From: Niabella sp.
GTDB lineage: Bacteria; Bacteroidota; Bacteroidia; Chitinophagales; Chitinophagaceae
NCBI GenBank assembly: GCA_017744715.1
Contig: JAGIAT010000002.1
Coordinates: forward strand, 434,001-498,000
Length of the DNA: 64,000 bases
Direction: 5' to 3'
In this document: positions 7,250 through 16,549 of the stretch, one piece after another
How positions within the stretch are numbered: the stretch's first letter is position 1
Layout: each line of letters opens with the position of its first letter
The notes under the pieces: model-generated
Seen by the model: only the letters and a program-made list of their open reading frames with translations
Told to the model about the DNA's origin: nothing
The model's database searches: none
Translations under genes and position numbers: made by a program

Positions 7250-8080
7250 ATGCAAATACGTTATCTCTGCCCGTATTGGGGACAGGAACAGACCGGGCCT
7301 GAATCCTTTTTGCAAAGCGTGATTGCTGCCGGTTATAACGGTATTGAAATTGATCCGGGTGGCGTACAGGATCTCCGCCACTGGATCACTGTTCTGAAGG
7401 AGATCCGTGCACAACACAAAGATTTTGTGGTGGTAGCTCAAATGGTGCTCGGTGAACAATATGGAACATTTGATCAATTCAGGGAGGCCATGATCCAACG
7501 GCTGGAACTGTTAACCTCCTTTGATCCGCTTTTTATCAACGCCCACACAGGCAGGGATTATTTTAGCTTCCGGGAAAACTGCGCCCTCATCCAATCTGCA
7601 GCAGTCTTTTCCAATCAGCAAAAGATACCGGTATACCATGAAACCCACCGCGGCCGTTTCTCCTATGCGTTACACCGCATGCCGGAGTATTTAGCGTTAT
7701 TTCCGGAGCTGGGGCTGGTAGCCGATTACTCCCATTGGTGCGCGGTGTCTGAAAGCATGCTCTCTTACCAGGAAGCTACTTTGAAGCAGCTTACACCGCA
7801 TATCCGGCACATTCATGCAAGAGTGGGGTATGAACATGGCCCGCAATTACCGGATCCTTTTGCCCCCGCCTATCAGCAATACCTGCACCGGTTTACCTCC
7901 TGGTGGCAGCAGATCCTGGATCATCACCGGCAGCAAACAACGTCGTTTACCATTTGCACGGAAGCCGGGCCGGTACCTTATATGCCGGTAAATCCGGATA
8001 ACGGGCAACCGTTGGCCGATCAGTGGACCATCAATATCAACATGCTGGAATATCTGCAACAAGCGTTTGCGCATTATTGA
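7250..8080 (+). CDS. sugar phosphate isomerase/epimerase-like TIM-barrel protein
   Basis: The product (276 residues from ATG 7250; ATG 7244 is equally possible) fits the xylose-isomerase-like TIM barrel fold. Candidate metal ligands appear in barrel order: the Glu of YHETHRGR, the Asp of VADYSHW, the His of HIRHIHARVG and the Glu of CTEAGPVPY. The N terminus MQIRYLCPYWG and the phrase AGYNGIEIDPGG match the first two strands. It follows the PhyH gene by about 130 bases and converges on the GH127 gene with only 20 bases between them. It probably acts on the same small-molecule pathway as the PhyH enzyme; substrate unknown. Confidence 0.8.
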   Translation: MQIRYLCPYWGQEQTGPESFLQSVIAAGYNGIEIDPGGVQDLRHWITVLKEIRAQHKDFVVVAQMVLGEQYGTFDQFREAMIQRLELLTSFDPLFINAHTGRDYFSFRENCALIQSAAVFSNQQKIPVYHETHRGRFSYALHRMPEYLALFPELGLVADYSHWCAVSESMLSYQEATLKQLTPHIRHIHARVGYEHGPQLPDPFAPAYQQYLHRFTSWWQQILDHHRQQTTSFTICTEAGPVPYMPVNPDNGQPLADQWTININMLEYLQQAFAHY

Positions 8081-8100
8081 GCGGTTTGCGATCCGGAACG

Positions 8101-10023
8101 CTACTCCATAAAAGCAGCCTGGCGCAAAATGGTTTTACCAATGGGAATAAGCGTAAGGGTTTCCACCGTATCCGAGTTTTTTTCCCGGGCCTTTAGCTGT
8201 ATGCGCCCCTGTTTATACACGGCCCCGTTATTGCGGATATACGTATATTCTTTTTTAATACGCGGCGTATACAGGTAATCTTTAAACACCGGCGTATATA
8301 CTTTTCCGGTAACAGCCACTGCCGGAATGGGGTGCGCATATACCAGCGGTCCATAGGTAAAATAGTGCGCCCCGGTGGCGTCTTTATGGTCAGTAACCTG
8401 TGTACGCCACGTTAACCGGATCTGCTCATTTTTTTTAAATGCTTTACGGATCACGATAAAACCGTCTTCTTCCACGTAAGGCTGATCGGTTTCAGCGGCA
8501 CTTGCCCAGGCAGGCTTCCGTATTTTTAGTGTAAACTCCCGGGTTCTGGCCTGGCGGATCGAAAACGTACAGGACAGGTTGTACGGGTATGCGGTAGCCG
8601 CATGCACTTCAACGTCCTCCCCATTGATCCTGGTCTGCACCCGGGAAGGCCCCAGCAAGGTAGCCACCAATACAGAATCACCCTGCTTCATCCACATGTT
8701 TTGAACGTAGTATGGAGTAATCCTGGCGGCATTGGGCACACAGCAAACTGCGGCGTCCTTATGGGCAGGTGAATATTTATACCGGGTCTGCTTCTCATCT
8801 CCATTTGCACCTCCGTTCAGCGGCCCGGTCATGGCGTATGAATTATCCGTTTTCAGGTAGGCAATGCAGGAATGATCCGGATCCCTGGCGCCTTGAGCAG
8901 CGTTAAAGAAGGTATTTTCGATCTGGTCTGCAAAGCTGGGGGTACCTGTTTTTTGCAGTAAACCGGCATAACTGTCCAGCAACTCCTGCAGCGAACAATA
9001 CTCATAACCGGTTTGCGTAGCGTTTGCTTTCCGCCCCCCGACCCATTCATCGCCAATGGGGCCGCCCGCAACGGTTGTTGCATCCTGTATCCGTTTTAAA
9101 TAGATCCCAAGCGCCTCTGCATACCGGGGATCCGACGTACTGAAAGCAGCCACTGTTAAGGGACGCAGGTGTTCATAGGTATGTACGCCATGCCCGGACA
9201 ACTTATAGCCCGGGTCAACAATACTGGCCCATTGCACATCTTTTTCAAATGAAAAATTGGCGGAGAAATTCTGATAAAGGAACAGCGCATATGCCCGGTA
9301 TTGCTCATCTTTCGTAAGCCGGTACATTTCATCGCAGATATCCGTAAACGTAAGCCCGTGCGCCACGCCCCCGGAAAATTCCTTTCCCGCAAAAAAGGGA
9401 TTCGAATGGTTAATGGGATAGTGTTTCAACACATCATCCACGGCCCGTACAATGCTGCTCCAAACCCTTCTATCCTGCGTGGCTTCATAGTAAGCCAGCA
9501 GTCCGCGCAGCAAGGTGGTCTTTGCCCAGAGCTCGCCGTTTTCCGAAACAAACCGGTACCGCAGCTTCGGGTCGTAGATACCCAGGTAACCATCGCTGTC
9601 CTGGGTGGCCAATATATGATCAACGTATTGTTTTACGCGTTTTTTACGGGCAGCATCGTCCAGCAACAGGGCATTCCGGATAAAGCCGTCGCGCCAGTTC
9701 GATTGCGTTTCTGAGTTCCACCATTTATACTGATCATCTCCCCCGATATCACCTTCCTTCAGATTACCAAGATCCTTCGCTTTGCTATGTTTGTGCAGGC
9801 GTGCTGAATAAATGGGATCATTGACCAGGTCCGGTACGATCTGATCCAGGTTTCCGGCAAAGCCCTGCATATCTTTTTCCATTTGAGCTTTGATCCAGCC
9901 TGTAGGTTTTACAGCGCCAAAGGGTAATTTTTCAAACTGCTCTTCCCGCAGCCGGAACGGCGCGTTTTGACCGGATGCTGTAATCGGCAATAGCAGCAAG
10001 AGGCCTTTTATCAGAAGCTTCAT
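8101..10023 (-). CDS. GH127-type beta-L-arabinofuranosidase (DUF1680 family)
   Basis: GH127 enzymes remove beta-L-arabinofuranosyl residues using a zinc-bound cysteine nucleophile. The four zinc ligands known from Bifidobacterium HypBA1 (Glu338, Cys340, Cys417, Cys418) have counterparts here at E341, C343 (YEYCS) and the C427-C428 pair (AVCCVPN). The product is 640 residues with a signal peptide ending near SGQ, and the central (alpha/alpha)6 barrel shows KTTLLRGLLAYYEAT and GHGVHTYEHLRP. It is the last gene of the SusC-SusD-SusE-enzyme run, so its substrate is likely the glycan captured by that SusCD pair. The related family GH146 cannot be excluded. Confidence 0.87.
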   Translation of the reverse strand: MKLLIKGLLLLLPITASGQNAPFRLREEQFEKLPFGAVKPTGWIKAQMEKDMQGFAGNLDQIVPDLVNDPIYSARLHKHSKAKDLGNLKEGDIGGDDQYKWWNSETQSNWRDGFIRNALLLDDAARKKRVKQYVDHILATQDSDGYLGIYDPKLRYRFVSENGELWAKTTLLRGLLAYYEATQDRRVWSSIVRAVDDVLKHYPINHSNPFFAGKEFSGGVAHGLTFTDICDEMYRLTKDEQYRAYALFLYQNFSANFSFEKDVQWASIVDPGYKLSGHGVHTYEHLRPLTVAAFSTSDPRYAEALGIYLKRIQDATTVAGGPIGDEWVGGRKANATQTGYEYCSLQELLDSYAGLLQKTGTPSFADQIENTFFNAAQGARDPDHSCIAYLKTDNSYAMTGPLNGGANGDEKQTRYKYSPAHKDAAVCCVPNAARITPYYVQNMWMKQGDSVLVATLLGPSRVQTRINGEDVEVHAATAYPYNLSCTFSIRQARTREFTLKIRKPAWASAAETDQPYVEEDGFIVIRKAFKKNEQIRLTWRTQVTDHKDATGAHYFTYGPLVYAHPIPAVAVTGKVYTPVFKDYLYTPRIKKEYTYIRNNGAVYKQGRIQLKAREKNSDTVETLTLIPIGKTILRQAAFME

Positions 10024-10131
10024 CGTTTAAAATTACTTATTATTAAGAAACAGGCAGTGGTTTCTGTTTTATAAATAAAAATACCCGGCATTGTAAACCA
10101 CCGCGTATTTTACGCGCCATCACTTAGTATA

Positions 10132-10905
10132 CTACTGCTTCGTTAAGCTAAATTTTCCTGTTACAAAATCCACCTTAATCTCATAGATTCCCGTTTCCGC
10201 AGGTGCTTTTATATCGCCTCCTTCGGGTCTAAAATTATCGCCCATTAGACTGTTTTTGTTACCATCACCATCAAACCCATATTTAGCCCATTGTCCTTTA
10301 ACCGGCAGAAAAAGATAAGAGTCATCGTGCGTTAATTTCACCGTTAATGTAAACACACCTTTTTCCGCATCCAGCTTAAATTCCTGACCATCCGGAACAG
10401 GGTTTGTCCAGCCTCCGGGTGTAGCCGACCCAACAATGAACAATGTTGCGGGCAGAGGATATCTTAAATCCAGATATGGGGTTATGATGATTTTCAATGT
10501 ATTTGAAACCACCTTACCAACATCACTTTTTAACCTGAATGAAAAGCTTTGCGGCTGGCCGGGTGCAGCGATTTTCAAAAGCTCTCCGTTGAGCGTTTTC
10601 ACAGAAAGCGGTGCTGTCAGGTTAGCCTTTACTACGCTCAGTTCAGCTAACTGTTTAAAATCATCTGTTTTAGAGATCTGAAGAGTATATTTCAGTGCAT
10701 CATTAAATCCGTAGTCCACATCGCTCCAGTTAAATGTTACAGCCTGCTGATCTTCGTTTGCTTTCAGGAGCACGAGGGGCCCATTACTGTTGCTGCTTAA
10801 CACAGGCTTATTACTATTCATCACCACCTTTGTTTCATCTTTTTTACAGGAATGAAACAGAAGCGCTGCAAGGGCGGTTAAAAAGCATATTGATAAATAC
10901 TTCAT
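10132..10905 (-). CDS. SusE-like outer-membrane lipoprotein
   Basis: SusE/SusF proteins are surface glycan-binding lipoproteins in Bacteroidota PULs. This 257-residue product has a lipoprotein signal (lipobox LFHSC, cysteine followed by KKDE, which fits the surface-export rule for Bacteroidota). An N-terminal SusE-type Ig domain follows (PVLSSNSNGPLVLLK through FNWSDVDYG) and then a carbohydrate-binding-like C-terminal domain with PATLFIVGSATPGGWTNP and the closing strand YEIKVDFVTGKFSLTK. It lies 17 bases after susD and 108 bases before the GH127 gene. The role in glycan binding is inferred from family and position. Confidence 0.87.
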   Translation of the reverse strand: MKYLSICFLTALAALLFHSCKKDETKVVMNSNKPVLSSNSNGPLVLLKANEDQQAVTFNWSDVDYGFNDALKYTLQISKTDDFKQLAELSVVKANLTAPLSVKTLNGELLKIAAPGQPQSFSFRLKSDVGKVVSNTLKIIITPYLDLRYPLPATLFIVGSATPGGWTNPVPDGQEFKLDAEKGVFTLTVKLTHDDSYLFLPVKGQWAKYGFDGDGNKNSLMGDNFRPEGGDIKAPAETGIYEIKVDFVTGKFSLTKQ

Positions 10906-10922
10906 ATTGCCAGTTTAAAAAA

Positions 10923-12503
10923 TTAATAGTTGGGGTTTTGCTGCAGATTAGGATTTGCGTTCTTGTCGGCCACCGGTATCGGATATACATTCCGCCAGTC
11001 TTCCACCGCCTTTCCATTTACCGTGCCGCCCTTCCATGGCCACAGGTAGCCGGCTGTGGTAAACCGTTTATAGCGGATCAGATCGGTACGCCGGAATCCT
11101 TCCCAATACAGCTCCCGGCCCCGTTCATCCAGGATAAAATCTGTCGTCAGCTGTCCCGCACCAATGGTAGCCGCCCCGGCCCTTGTGCGTAACGCATTGA
11201 TATATCCCAGTGCAGTGCCAGCATCGCCACCTGTTCCGCCGCGCAATACCGCTTCTGCATAAATCAGGTACTGTTCCGCCAGGCGGAAGATGGGAAAGTC
11301 CATATCCGGAAACGTGAGATTGCTGCCCGGCTTACCAGATACCATTTCAATATTCTTGAATTTTGTGATTGCATAGCCCTGCTCAAATTTTGTTTGATCA
11401 TTGATGTCCAGCGACTGCCCGGAGGTCCAGAACTGCGCCCGTTTATCGGTATTTCCGCCGGGATCCGGGAAAAGATTTACCAATGCCTTTGTGGTACGGG
11501 TGCCGCCCCATCCGCCGTCGATACCAAACTGCGCAGCCGGCATATTACCTCCAACAGCAGCATGGGTAAGAAACGTGGTTCCGCCATAGTTCTGGGTACG
11601 GGTGCCGTCATAATTAATAGTAAGAATAAATTCATCGGTGTTCTTTTGATTATCGGCACGCATCAGGTGCTGGTAATTGCCGATAAGACTATATCCCGCA
11701 TCCGCCACTTTTTTTGAATACGCTACCGCATCACTGTAACGGGCGGTGCCGGTATAGGTTTCTGCATTTAAATACAGGCGGGCCAGTAAGGCCCATACGG
11801 CTCCTTTATCTGCTCTTCCGTATGCACTGGTGCGCGCATTGGGCAACAGGTTTTCCAGCTCCTTTAACTCCGATTCAATATAGGCAAATAAGGCCTGCTT
11901 TCCGATTTGTTTGGGTAAGGCATTGGAACCGATCACATCGTTTTCCGTAACAAAGGGTGGATTGCCAAATAGGTCCAGCAAGGCCCAGTACTGGTAGGCC
12001 CGCAGGAAACGGGCTTCATTCCGGAAGCTCACAATATTGGCCACGTCTGCCGCCCCAAATCCCTTTGCACTTAATACCCCGTCTGCCGCATTTTTTATAA
12101 AATCATTGGCCAGCGTTATCTGGTAAAGGCTCCGGTAATACAGCCCTGTAAGAAAGGGGTTACTGGAAGACCAGTTCATGTTATGAAAATCCTGGATCCC
12201 CGCATCACCCCAGGCGATTACGGCTTCATCCGTACTTAACTCCTGCGCGCCCCAGAACAGCCGCAGAAAATCGGAAAACCCCTCATCAATACCTTTGATA
12301 TCGCCGCCCCCGGGAGGACTTGCCGGTCCGATATTACTGGTGAGCGCATAGGCGCCATATACTTTAGCAGCCGCCTCTATATACCCTTGTGGCGTGCTGT
12401 ATACCTGCCCTGCTGTGATATCGTTCTTGGGAAGCCGGTCCAGTTTCTTACTGCAGGACAGGGTTAACACCACCAGGCTTGCTACAATCATTATTTTTTT
12501 CAT
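10923..12503 (-). CDS. RagB/SusD family nutrient-uptake lipoprotein
   Basis: SusD proteins are helical lids on the SusC porin and bind glycans at the cell surface. The 526-residue product has a lipoprotein signal (VVLTLSC), tetratricopeptide-like helices in the first half, and the SusD C-terminal signature GYINALRTRAGAATI...ILDERGRELYWEGFRRTDLIRYKRF, ending with WRNVYPIPVADKNANPNLQQNPNY. It sits 39 bases after susC on the minus strand. The pairing with that SusC, and so a shared oligosaccharide, is the standard arrangement. Confidence 0.95.
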   Translation of the reverse strand: MKKIMIVASLVVLTLSCSKKLDRLPKNDITAGQVYSTPQGYIEAAAKVYGAYALTSNIGPASPPGGGDIKGIDEGFSDFLRLFWGAQELSTDEAVIAWGDAGIQDFHNMNWSSSNPFLTGLYYRSLYQITLANDFIKNAADGVLSAKGFGAADVANIVSFRNEARFLRAYQYWALLDLFGNPPFVTENDVIGSNALPKQIGKQALFAYIESELKELENLLPNARTSAYGRADKGAVWALLARLYLNAETYTGTARYSDAVAYSKKVADAGYSLIGNYQHLMRADNQKNTDEFILTINYDGTRTQNYGGTTFLTHAAVGGNMPAAQFGIDGGWGGTRTTKALVNLFPDPGGNTDKRAQFWTSGQSLDINDQTKFEQGYAITKFKNIEMVSGKPGSNLTFPDMDFPIFRLAEQYLIYAEAVLRGGTGGDAGTALGYINALRTRAGAATIGAGQLTTDFILDERGRELYWEGFRRTDLIRYKRFTTAGYLWPWKGGTVNGKAVEDWRNVYPIPVADKNANPNLQQNPNY

Positions 12504-12542
12504 CTGTGTTCGTTGTTTATAAGTTGTTACAGATCCAATGAT

Positions 12543-15500
12543 TTAAAAATCGAGGTTTAATCCCAGCACAAATACCCGCGGCCGGGGATAGAAATTATTA
12601 TCAATACCACCCTGTACTTCAGGATCTAATCCTTTGTACTTGGTGATTACAAATACATTCTGTGCGCTCAGGTTCATACGGAGGTTACCGGTTTGGGGAA
12701 ACAACTTTCCAAAATCATAGCCCAGGTATATATTATCCATCCGCAGGAAGGAAGCGTTTTCAATATAATAATCCGAGAAGATGAGCTTATCGCCACCGCC
12801 GGCAAAACCGGTCAGCAACAGGTCGCGGGAACCGTTGTTCAGGTATTTCAGCGGGTTCAGGATATTTGTTCTCAACGCCGTTGCGGAGATCACGTTGTTA
12901 TACACATAATTGCCAATATTGGCCCGGGCACTAAAGCCGGCTGAAAATTTCCTGTAATTAACGGAAGAACCCAGTCCCAGGAAGAACCGGGGATCGGGAT
13001 TTTTATACCGGTAGTAATCATTTTCATTGATCAACCCGTCCTTATTCCGGTCTACAAAAACACCTTCCACCGGTTTGCCGGCTTCATTATACACCTGCTG
13101 CAATACATAGAACGAAGAACGCGGATAATTTACCGAATGGATCTGTATAAGGTTGCCCACGCCACCGGTAATACCACCGGTTTGTGCGCCCGGATACGAA
13201 GGGTCATCTACCACCGTTAATTTAGTGATCTGGTTTTTATTATAAGTAGCATTGAAATTTACATTCCAGGTAAGGTCTTTGTTTTGTACCGGTACCACAT
13301 TGAGCAAAAACTCTACCCCCCTGTTTTCCATGCTGCCAATATTGGCAACAATCTTATTGGTAAAGTTGGTACCGGCCGGCTGGTTGATCTCGTTTAACAA
13401 ATCCGTGGTTTTTTTATAATACACGTCGATACTTCCGTAAATACGGTTATTGATAAAGCCATAATCCAATCCGGCATTGTAGGTAGTGGTTTGCTCCCAT
13501 TTACGCTCGTAGTAATAGCCGCCCGGGCGGTACATCTGGTAATACTGGTCGCCCAGCTGGTAGGTAGCGGTGGCCGAGCTTAAATTATAATAAGAGATGT
13601 AATCAAAATTACCGATACCGTCCTGCTGGCCGGTAACCCCGTATCCCAGGCGCAGCTTCAGGTCGCTTACCGTGGAGCTGCTTTTCAAGAAGGCTTCATC
13701 TTTTACCTTCCAGGCAAATGCGGCAGAAGGAAATACCCCCCAGCGGTTATTGGGATTGAATTTTGAAGACCCATCCGTACGAAGCGCAGCCGTTACCAGG
13801 TAGCGGTCGTTAAAACTATAATTTAAACGGCCATAATAGGAAATCATGGTATACCGTGGCTTATCCAGCGCAAAGTTGGGTGTGGTCTTTGGAATGAGGT
13901 CGCCACTGGCATCATAGCTGGCAAAGTTGATGTTACGGGTTACAAAGTCATAATAGCCATACCCCGCCGTAAGATCGATCTTATGCCGGTTAAACAGCCG
14001 GGTATAGTTCAGGTAAAATTCAACCAGTCCGTTATCCCGCCAGGAAGCATACTTATCTGCCTGCCCGTTGTATTGCTTTCCTTCTACTACGGAGCCGTAT
14101 TTCTGGGCTGCACTGTCGTTTACAAATATCCGTCCGTATCCATGTGCCACGTCGTATCCAAGGTTCAGGTTGGCCCGCAATTCCGGAAGGAAATGGAACT
14201 TATAATCAAACTGGATGTTACCGATGCTCCTGATATTTGTGCCGTTATTGTTATAGTCCATCAATAGCCCTACCGGGTTGCGGGGCGCCAGCGATTTTAA
14301 ACCGCTTACAGCAGAAGGATCCAGCCATTCATAGTAGCCGTTGTAGCGGTTGCCGCCTGAATATACCGGTTGCGTGGGATCAAAATTTACAGCCGCCGCT
14401 ATAGCACCGGTGTTTGCAAAACGCGCATCAGAACGGGCAGCTTTTACATTGATATCAATTTTCAGATGATCATCCAGCAGGGACGGACTCAGGTTAATGC
14501 CGGCTGATTTGCGCTCCAGGTCGCTGGTCTTTAAAACGCCCTGCTGTTTCAGGTAGCCTACAGAAATACGATAGGGCAATTTTCCTTTCGCAGCAGCACC
14601 GGAAACACTCAGGTTATTATCTGAACCAATACCGGTACGGTATATCTCCTTTTGCCAGTTGGTAGACGCGTTACCCATTAAGGCAATCTGCGCCGCATCA
14701 CCATAGGTGTTTATATAATTCCTGAATTCGTCCGCAGACAATACATCGGCATATCCCGGTAGTTTGGAAACCGAAAACTGTGTATTGAAATTAATCACCG
14801 GCTTGCCCCGCCTGCCTTTTTTGGTAACGATCAGGATCACACCATTGGATGCCCTTGAGCCATAGATGGCGGTAGCCGAAGCATCTTTCAGGATACTGAA
14901 GGATTCAATATCGTTGGGGTTGATCAGCGCCAGCGGGTTCGGAGAACCGGAAAGCCCGTCGTTGCTCAGCGGCACCCCGTCAATTACAATCAGCGGGTCA
15001 TTGCTGGCGTTCAGCGAAGCCCCTCCCCGGATGCGGATTGTACTCCCGCTGCCAGGCGCACCGTTATTGGAGGTAATCTGCACACCGGCTACCTTTCCGG
15101 CAATCAGCTGCTCCGGTGTAGTGGCCTGGCCTTTATTAAAATCTTTTGAGGTGACCAGCGCTACAGACCCGGTAAGGTCTTTCTTTTTTGCGGTCCCGTA
15201 CCCGATTACCACCACGTTCTCAAGGTTGGCGATCTCCGGCGTCAGGGACACATCCAGCCGGTCTCCCGTCAGCTTTACCGTTTGAGTGGCATAACCGATA
15301 AAAGAAAACTGCAGGGCGCTTACCGAGCTGCCTGCAAAAATGTGGTAGGAGCCGCTAGAATCTGTTAACGTGGCCAGCGAGCGGCCCACAATGGAAACGG
15401 TAACGCCCGCAAGTGGTTCCCCTGTTTTTGAATCGGAAACCATACCGCTGATGGTGCGGGTTTGCGCATTGGTAATGGCTGAAAATAATAACAGCAGTAG

Positions 15501-15545
15501 CAATGCAAACGATGCTGCAAACAATCTTCTCACGTACATAGACAA
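12543..15545 (-). CDS. SusC/RagA family TonB-linked outer-membrane transporter
   Basis: The 1000-residue product imports glycans bound by SusD using TonB energy. After a signal peptide (residues 1-27, ending NAQ) comes a carboxypeptidase-like Ig domain (ISGMVSDSKTGEPLAGVTVSIVG), then the TonB box/plug region (NVVVIGYGTAKKKDLTGSV, AGVQITSNNGAPGSGSTIRIRG, NDPLIVIDGVPL), then the 22-strand barrel. There is no STN domain, so control through a FecR anti-sigma factor is not expected; the two palindromic operators upstream and the adjacent Nudix-fold regulator supply an alternative. A start two codons later (MYVRRLF) is equally possible. Confidence 0.95.
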   Translation of the reverse strand: MSMYVRRLFAASFALLLLLLFSAITNAQTRTISGMVSDSKTGEPLAGVTVSIVGRSLATLTDSSGSYHIFAGSSVSALQFSFIGYATQTVKLTGDRLDVSLTPEIANLENVVVIGYGTAKKKDLTGSVALVTSKDFNKGQATTPEQLIAGKVAGVQITSNNGAPGSGSTIRIRGGASLNASNDPLIVIDGVPLSNDGLSGSPNPLALINPNDIESFSILKDASATAIYGSRASNGVILIVTKKGRRGKPVINFNTQFSVSKLPGYADVLSADEFRNYINTYGDAAQIALMGNASTNWQKEIYRTGIGSDNNLSVSGAAAKGKLPYRISVGYLKQQGVLKTSDLERKSAGINLSPSLLDDHLKIDINVKAARSDARFANTGAIAAAVNFDPTQPVYSGGNRYNGYYEWLDPSAVSGLKSLAPRNPVGLLMDYNNNGTNIRSIGNIQFDYKFHFLPELRANLNLGYDVAHGYGRIFVNDSAAQKYGSVVEGKQYNGQADKYASWRDNGLVEFYLNYTRLFNRHKIDLTAGYGYYDFVTRNINFASYDASGDLIPKTTPNFALDKPRYTMISYYGRLNYSFNDRYLVTAALRTDGSSKFNPNNRWGVFPSAAFAWKVKDEAFLKSSSTVSDLKLRLGYGVTGQQDGIGNFDYISYYNLSSATATYQLGDQYYQMYRPGGYYYERKWEQTTTYNAGLDYGFINNRIYGSIDVYYKKTTDLLNEINQPAGTNFTNKIVANIGSMENRGVEFLLNVVPVQNKDLTWNVNFNATYNKNQITKLTVVDDPSYPGAQTGGITGGVGNLIQIHSVNYPRSSFYVLQQVYNEAGKPVEGVFVDRNKDGLINENDYYRYKNPDPRFFLGLGSSVNYRKFSAGFSARANIGNYVYNNVISATALRTNILNPLKYLNNGSRDLLLTGFAGGGDKLIFSDYYIENASFLRMDNIYLGYDFGKLFPQTGNLRMNLSAQNVFVITKYKGLDPEVQGGIDNNFYPRPRVFVLGLNLDF

Positions 15546-15563
15546 ACAATTATTGTTTAAATG

Positions 15564-15640
15564 TTCAATTGTGTACTTAATACACGTTAATTGAAAAACA
15601 CAATGTCAAAATTACATGATTATGTGTACAAAGTACACAA
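15564..15640 (-). promoter_or_regulatory. double palindromic operator and promoter of the PUL 1 susC gene
   Basis: Two related inverted repeats lie upstream of susC. The proximal one is GTGTACTTAATACAC (15571-15585), flanked by TTCAATT and AATTGAA. The distal one is TGTGTACAAAGTACACA (15623-15639), a perfect 7-bp palindrome around AAA. Their centres are 53 bp apart, about five helical turns. A -7 promoter element TAATTTTG on the minus strand (15607-15614) lies between them, so a bound regulator would bracket the polymerase site. No well-spaced -33 element is seen. The likely ligand is the Nudix-fold regulator encoded next door. Confidence 0.65.
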
Positions 15641-15662
15641 TGTTTGCAAAAAAAATTATACG

Positions 15663-16367
15663 TTAGGCTAACTTATTGTTTTTGATCAATTTGGGCTTAA
15701 ACTTATAAAGCTTTCCGGGGCGATGGGATACGTTGTCCTCCATTTCATTGAGGTCTACCAGCCAGTTTTTAAGGGTGATCTTTTTGCGGAAGTTCCGGCG
15801 GTCAAGCGGTGTATTCAGGATGGCCTCATACACTTCCTGCAGTTCGCGGAGGGAAAATTTTTCATCCAGCAGATTGTGTATCACCGGGTGTTCTTCAATT
15901 TGTCCGCGCAGATGCAGCAGGCTGGTGGCTAAGATCTCTTTATGATCGAACGCCAGCTTGTGCACATTTTTTACGGTGTGCCAGCGCAGGTCATTATTAT
16001 TGATCTTGAGTTTATGATTATTAATATTCACGAGGGAGTAGTAAGCTGTAGAAACCACCCTTCCCGACGGATGCCGGTTTACCGCACCAAAGGTATGCAC
16101 CTGCTGCAGGAATACATCATCCAGGTCAGTACGCTCTTTTAGTATACGGTACGATGCCTTATCCAGATCTTCATCGGGCCGTACCAGATCTCCCAGCAAT
16201 GAATACGATCCGGCAAATTCCTTCAGGTCCGACTTGATCAGTAATACCTTCAGTTCCTTTTCCTCGTATCCGAAAATGACGCAATCGACGGACACCGCGA
16301 TTTTAAAATACTCCAGGTGACTGCTTTTCTCAAGCGCTGCCGTTTTCAGATTTGAACTTTTAGCCAT
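15663..16367 (-). CDS. Nudix-fold transcriptional regulator (AraR/NrtR type)
   Basis: This 234-residue protein combines an N-terminal Nudix domain (about 15-150) with a C-terminal winged HTH (about 155-225, SLRELQEVYEAILNTPLDRRNFRKKI and the closing GKLYKFKP). The Nudix box is degraded: the segment GDLVRPDEDLDKASYRILKE lacks the REUxEE catalytic pattern, so it is a sensor and not a hydrolase. In Bacteroides thetaiotaomicron a Nudix-family regulator, AraR, controls L-arabinose use; the GH127 gene in this locus fits that parallel. It is directly upstream of susC on the same strand with the palindromic operators in between. A -7 element TACTTTTG (16385-16392) lies just before its start. Confidence 0.85.
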   Translation of the reverse strand: MAKSSNLKTAALEKSSHLEYFKIAVSVDCVIFGYEEKELKVLLIKSDLKEFAGSYSLLGDLVRPDEDLDKASYRILKERTDLDDVFLQQVHTFGAVNRHPSGRVVSTAYYSLVNINNHKLKINNNDLRWHTVKNVHKLAFDHKEILATSLLHLRGQIEEHPVIHNLLDEKFSLRELQEVYEAILNTPLDRRNFRKKITLKNWLVDLNEMEDNVSHRPGKLYKFKPKLIKNNKLA

Positions 16368-16384
16368 TGTTTTTGTGATGGTTA

Positions 16385-16392
16385 CAAAAGTA
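16385..16392 (-). promoter_or_regulatory. -7 promoter element of the Nudix-fold regulator gene
   Basis: The minus strand reads TACTTTTG here, a match to TAnnTTTG, 17 bases before the start codon. No clear -33 element is present at the proper spacing. No GTGTAC palindrome is seen in this upstream region, so there is no sign of autoregulation through the same operator. The remainder of the 16368-16549 spacer holds only a 6-bp hairpin CTACGA/TCGTAG (16498-16514). Confidence 0.4.
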
Positions 16393-16549
16393 CAATTTGA
16401 GTTATAAAATCCCCATGGTTTAACCGCATTTTCCGGAAGTACTTTACAACATCTAACAACCGATCGTTTGTAAAGTCACAATAAAACGTTAAACAATCTA
16501 CGAAAAGATCGTAGAATAAAAATCCGGGGTATCTTCCGCAAAACTTTTT

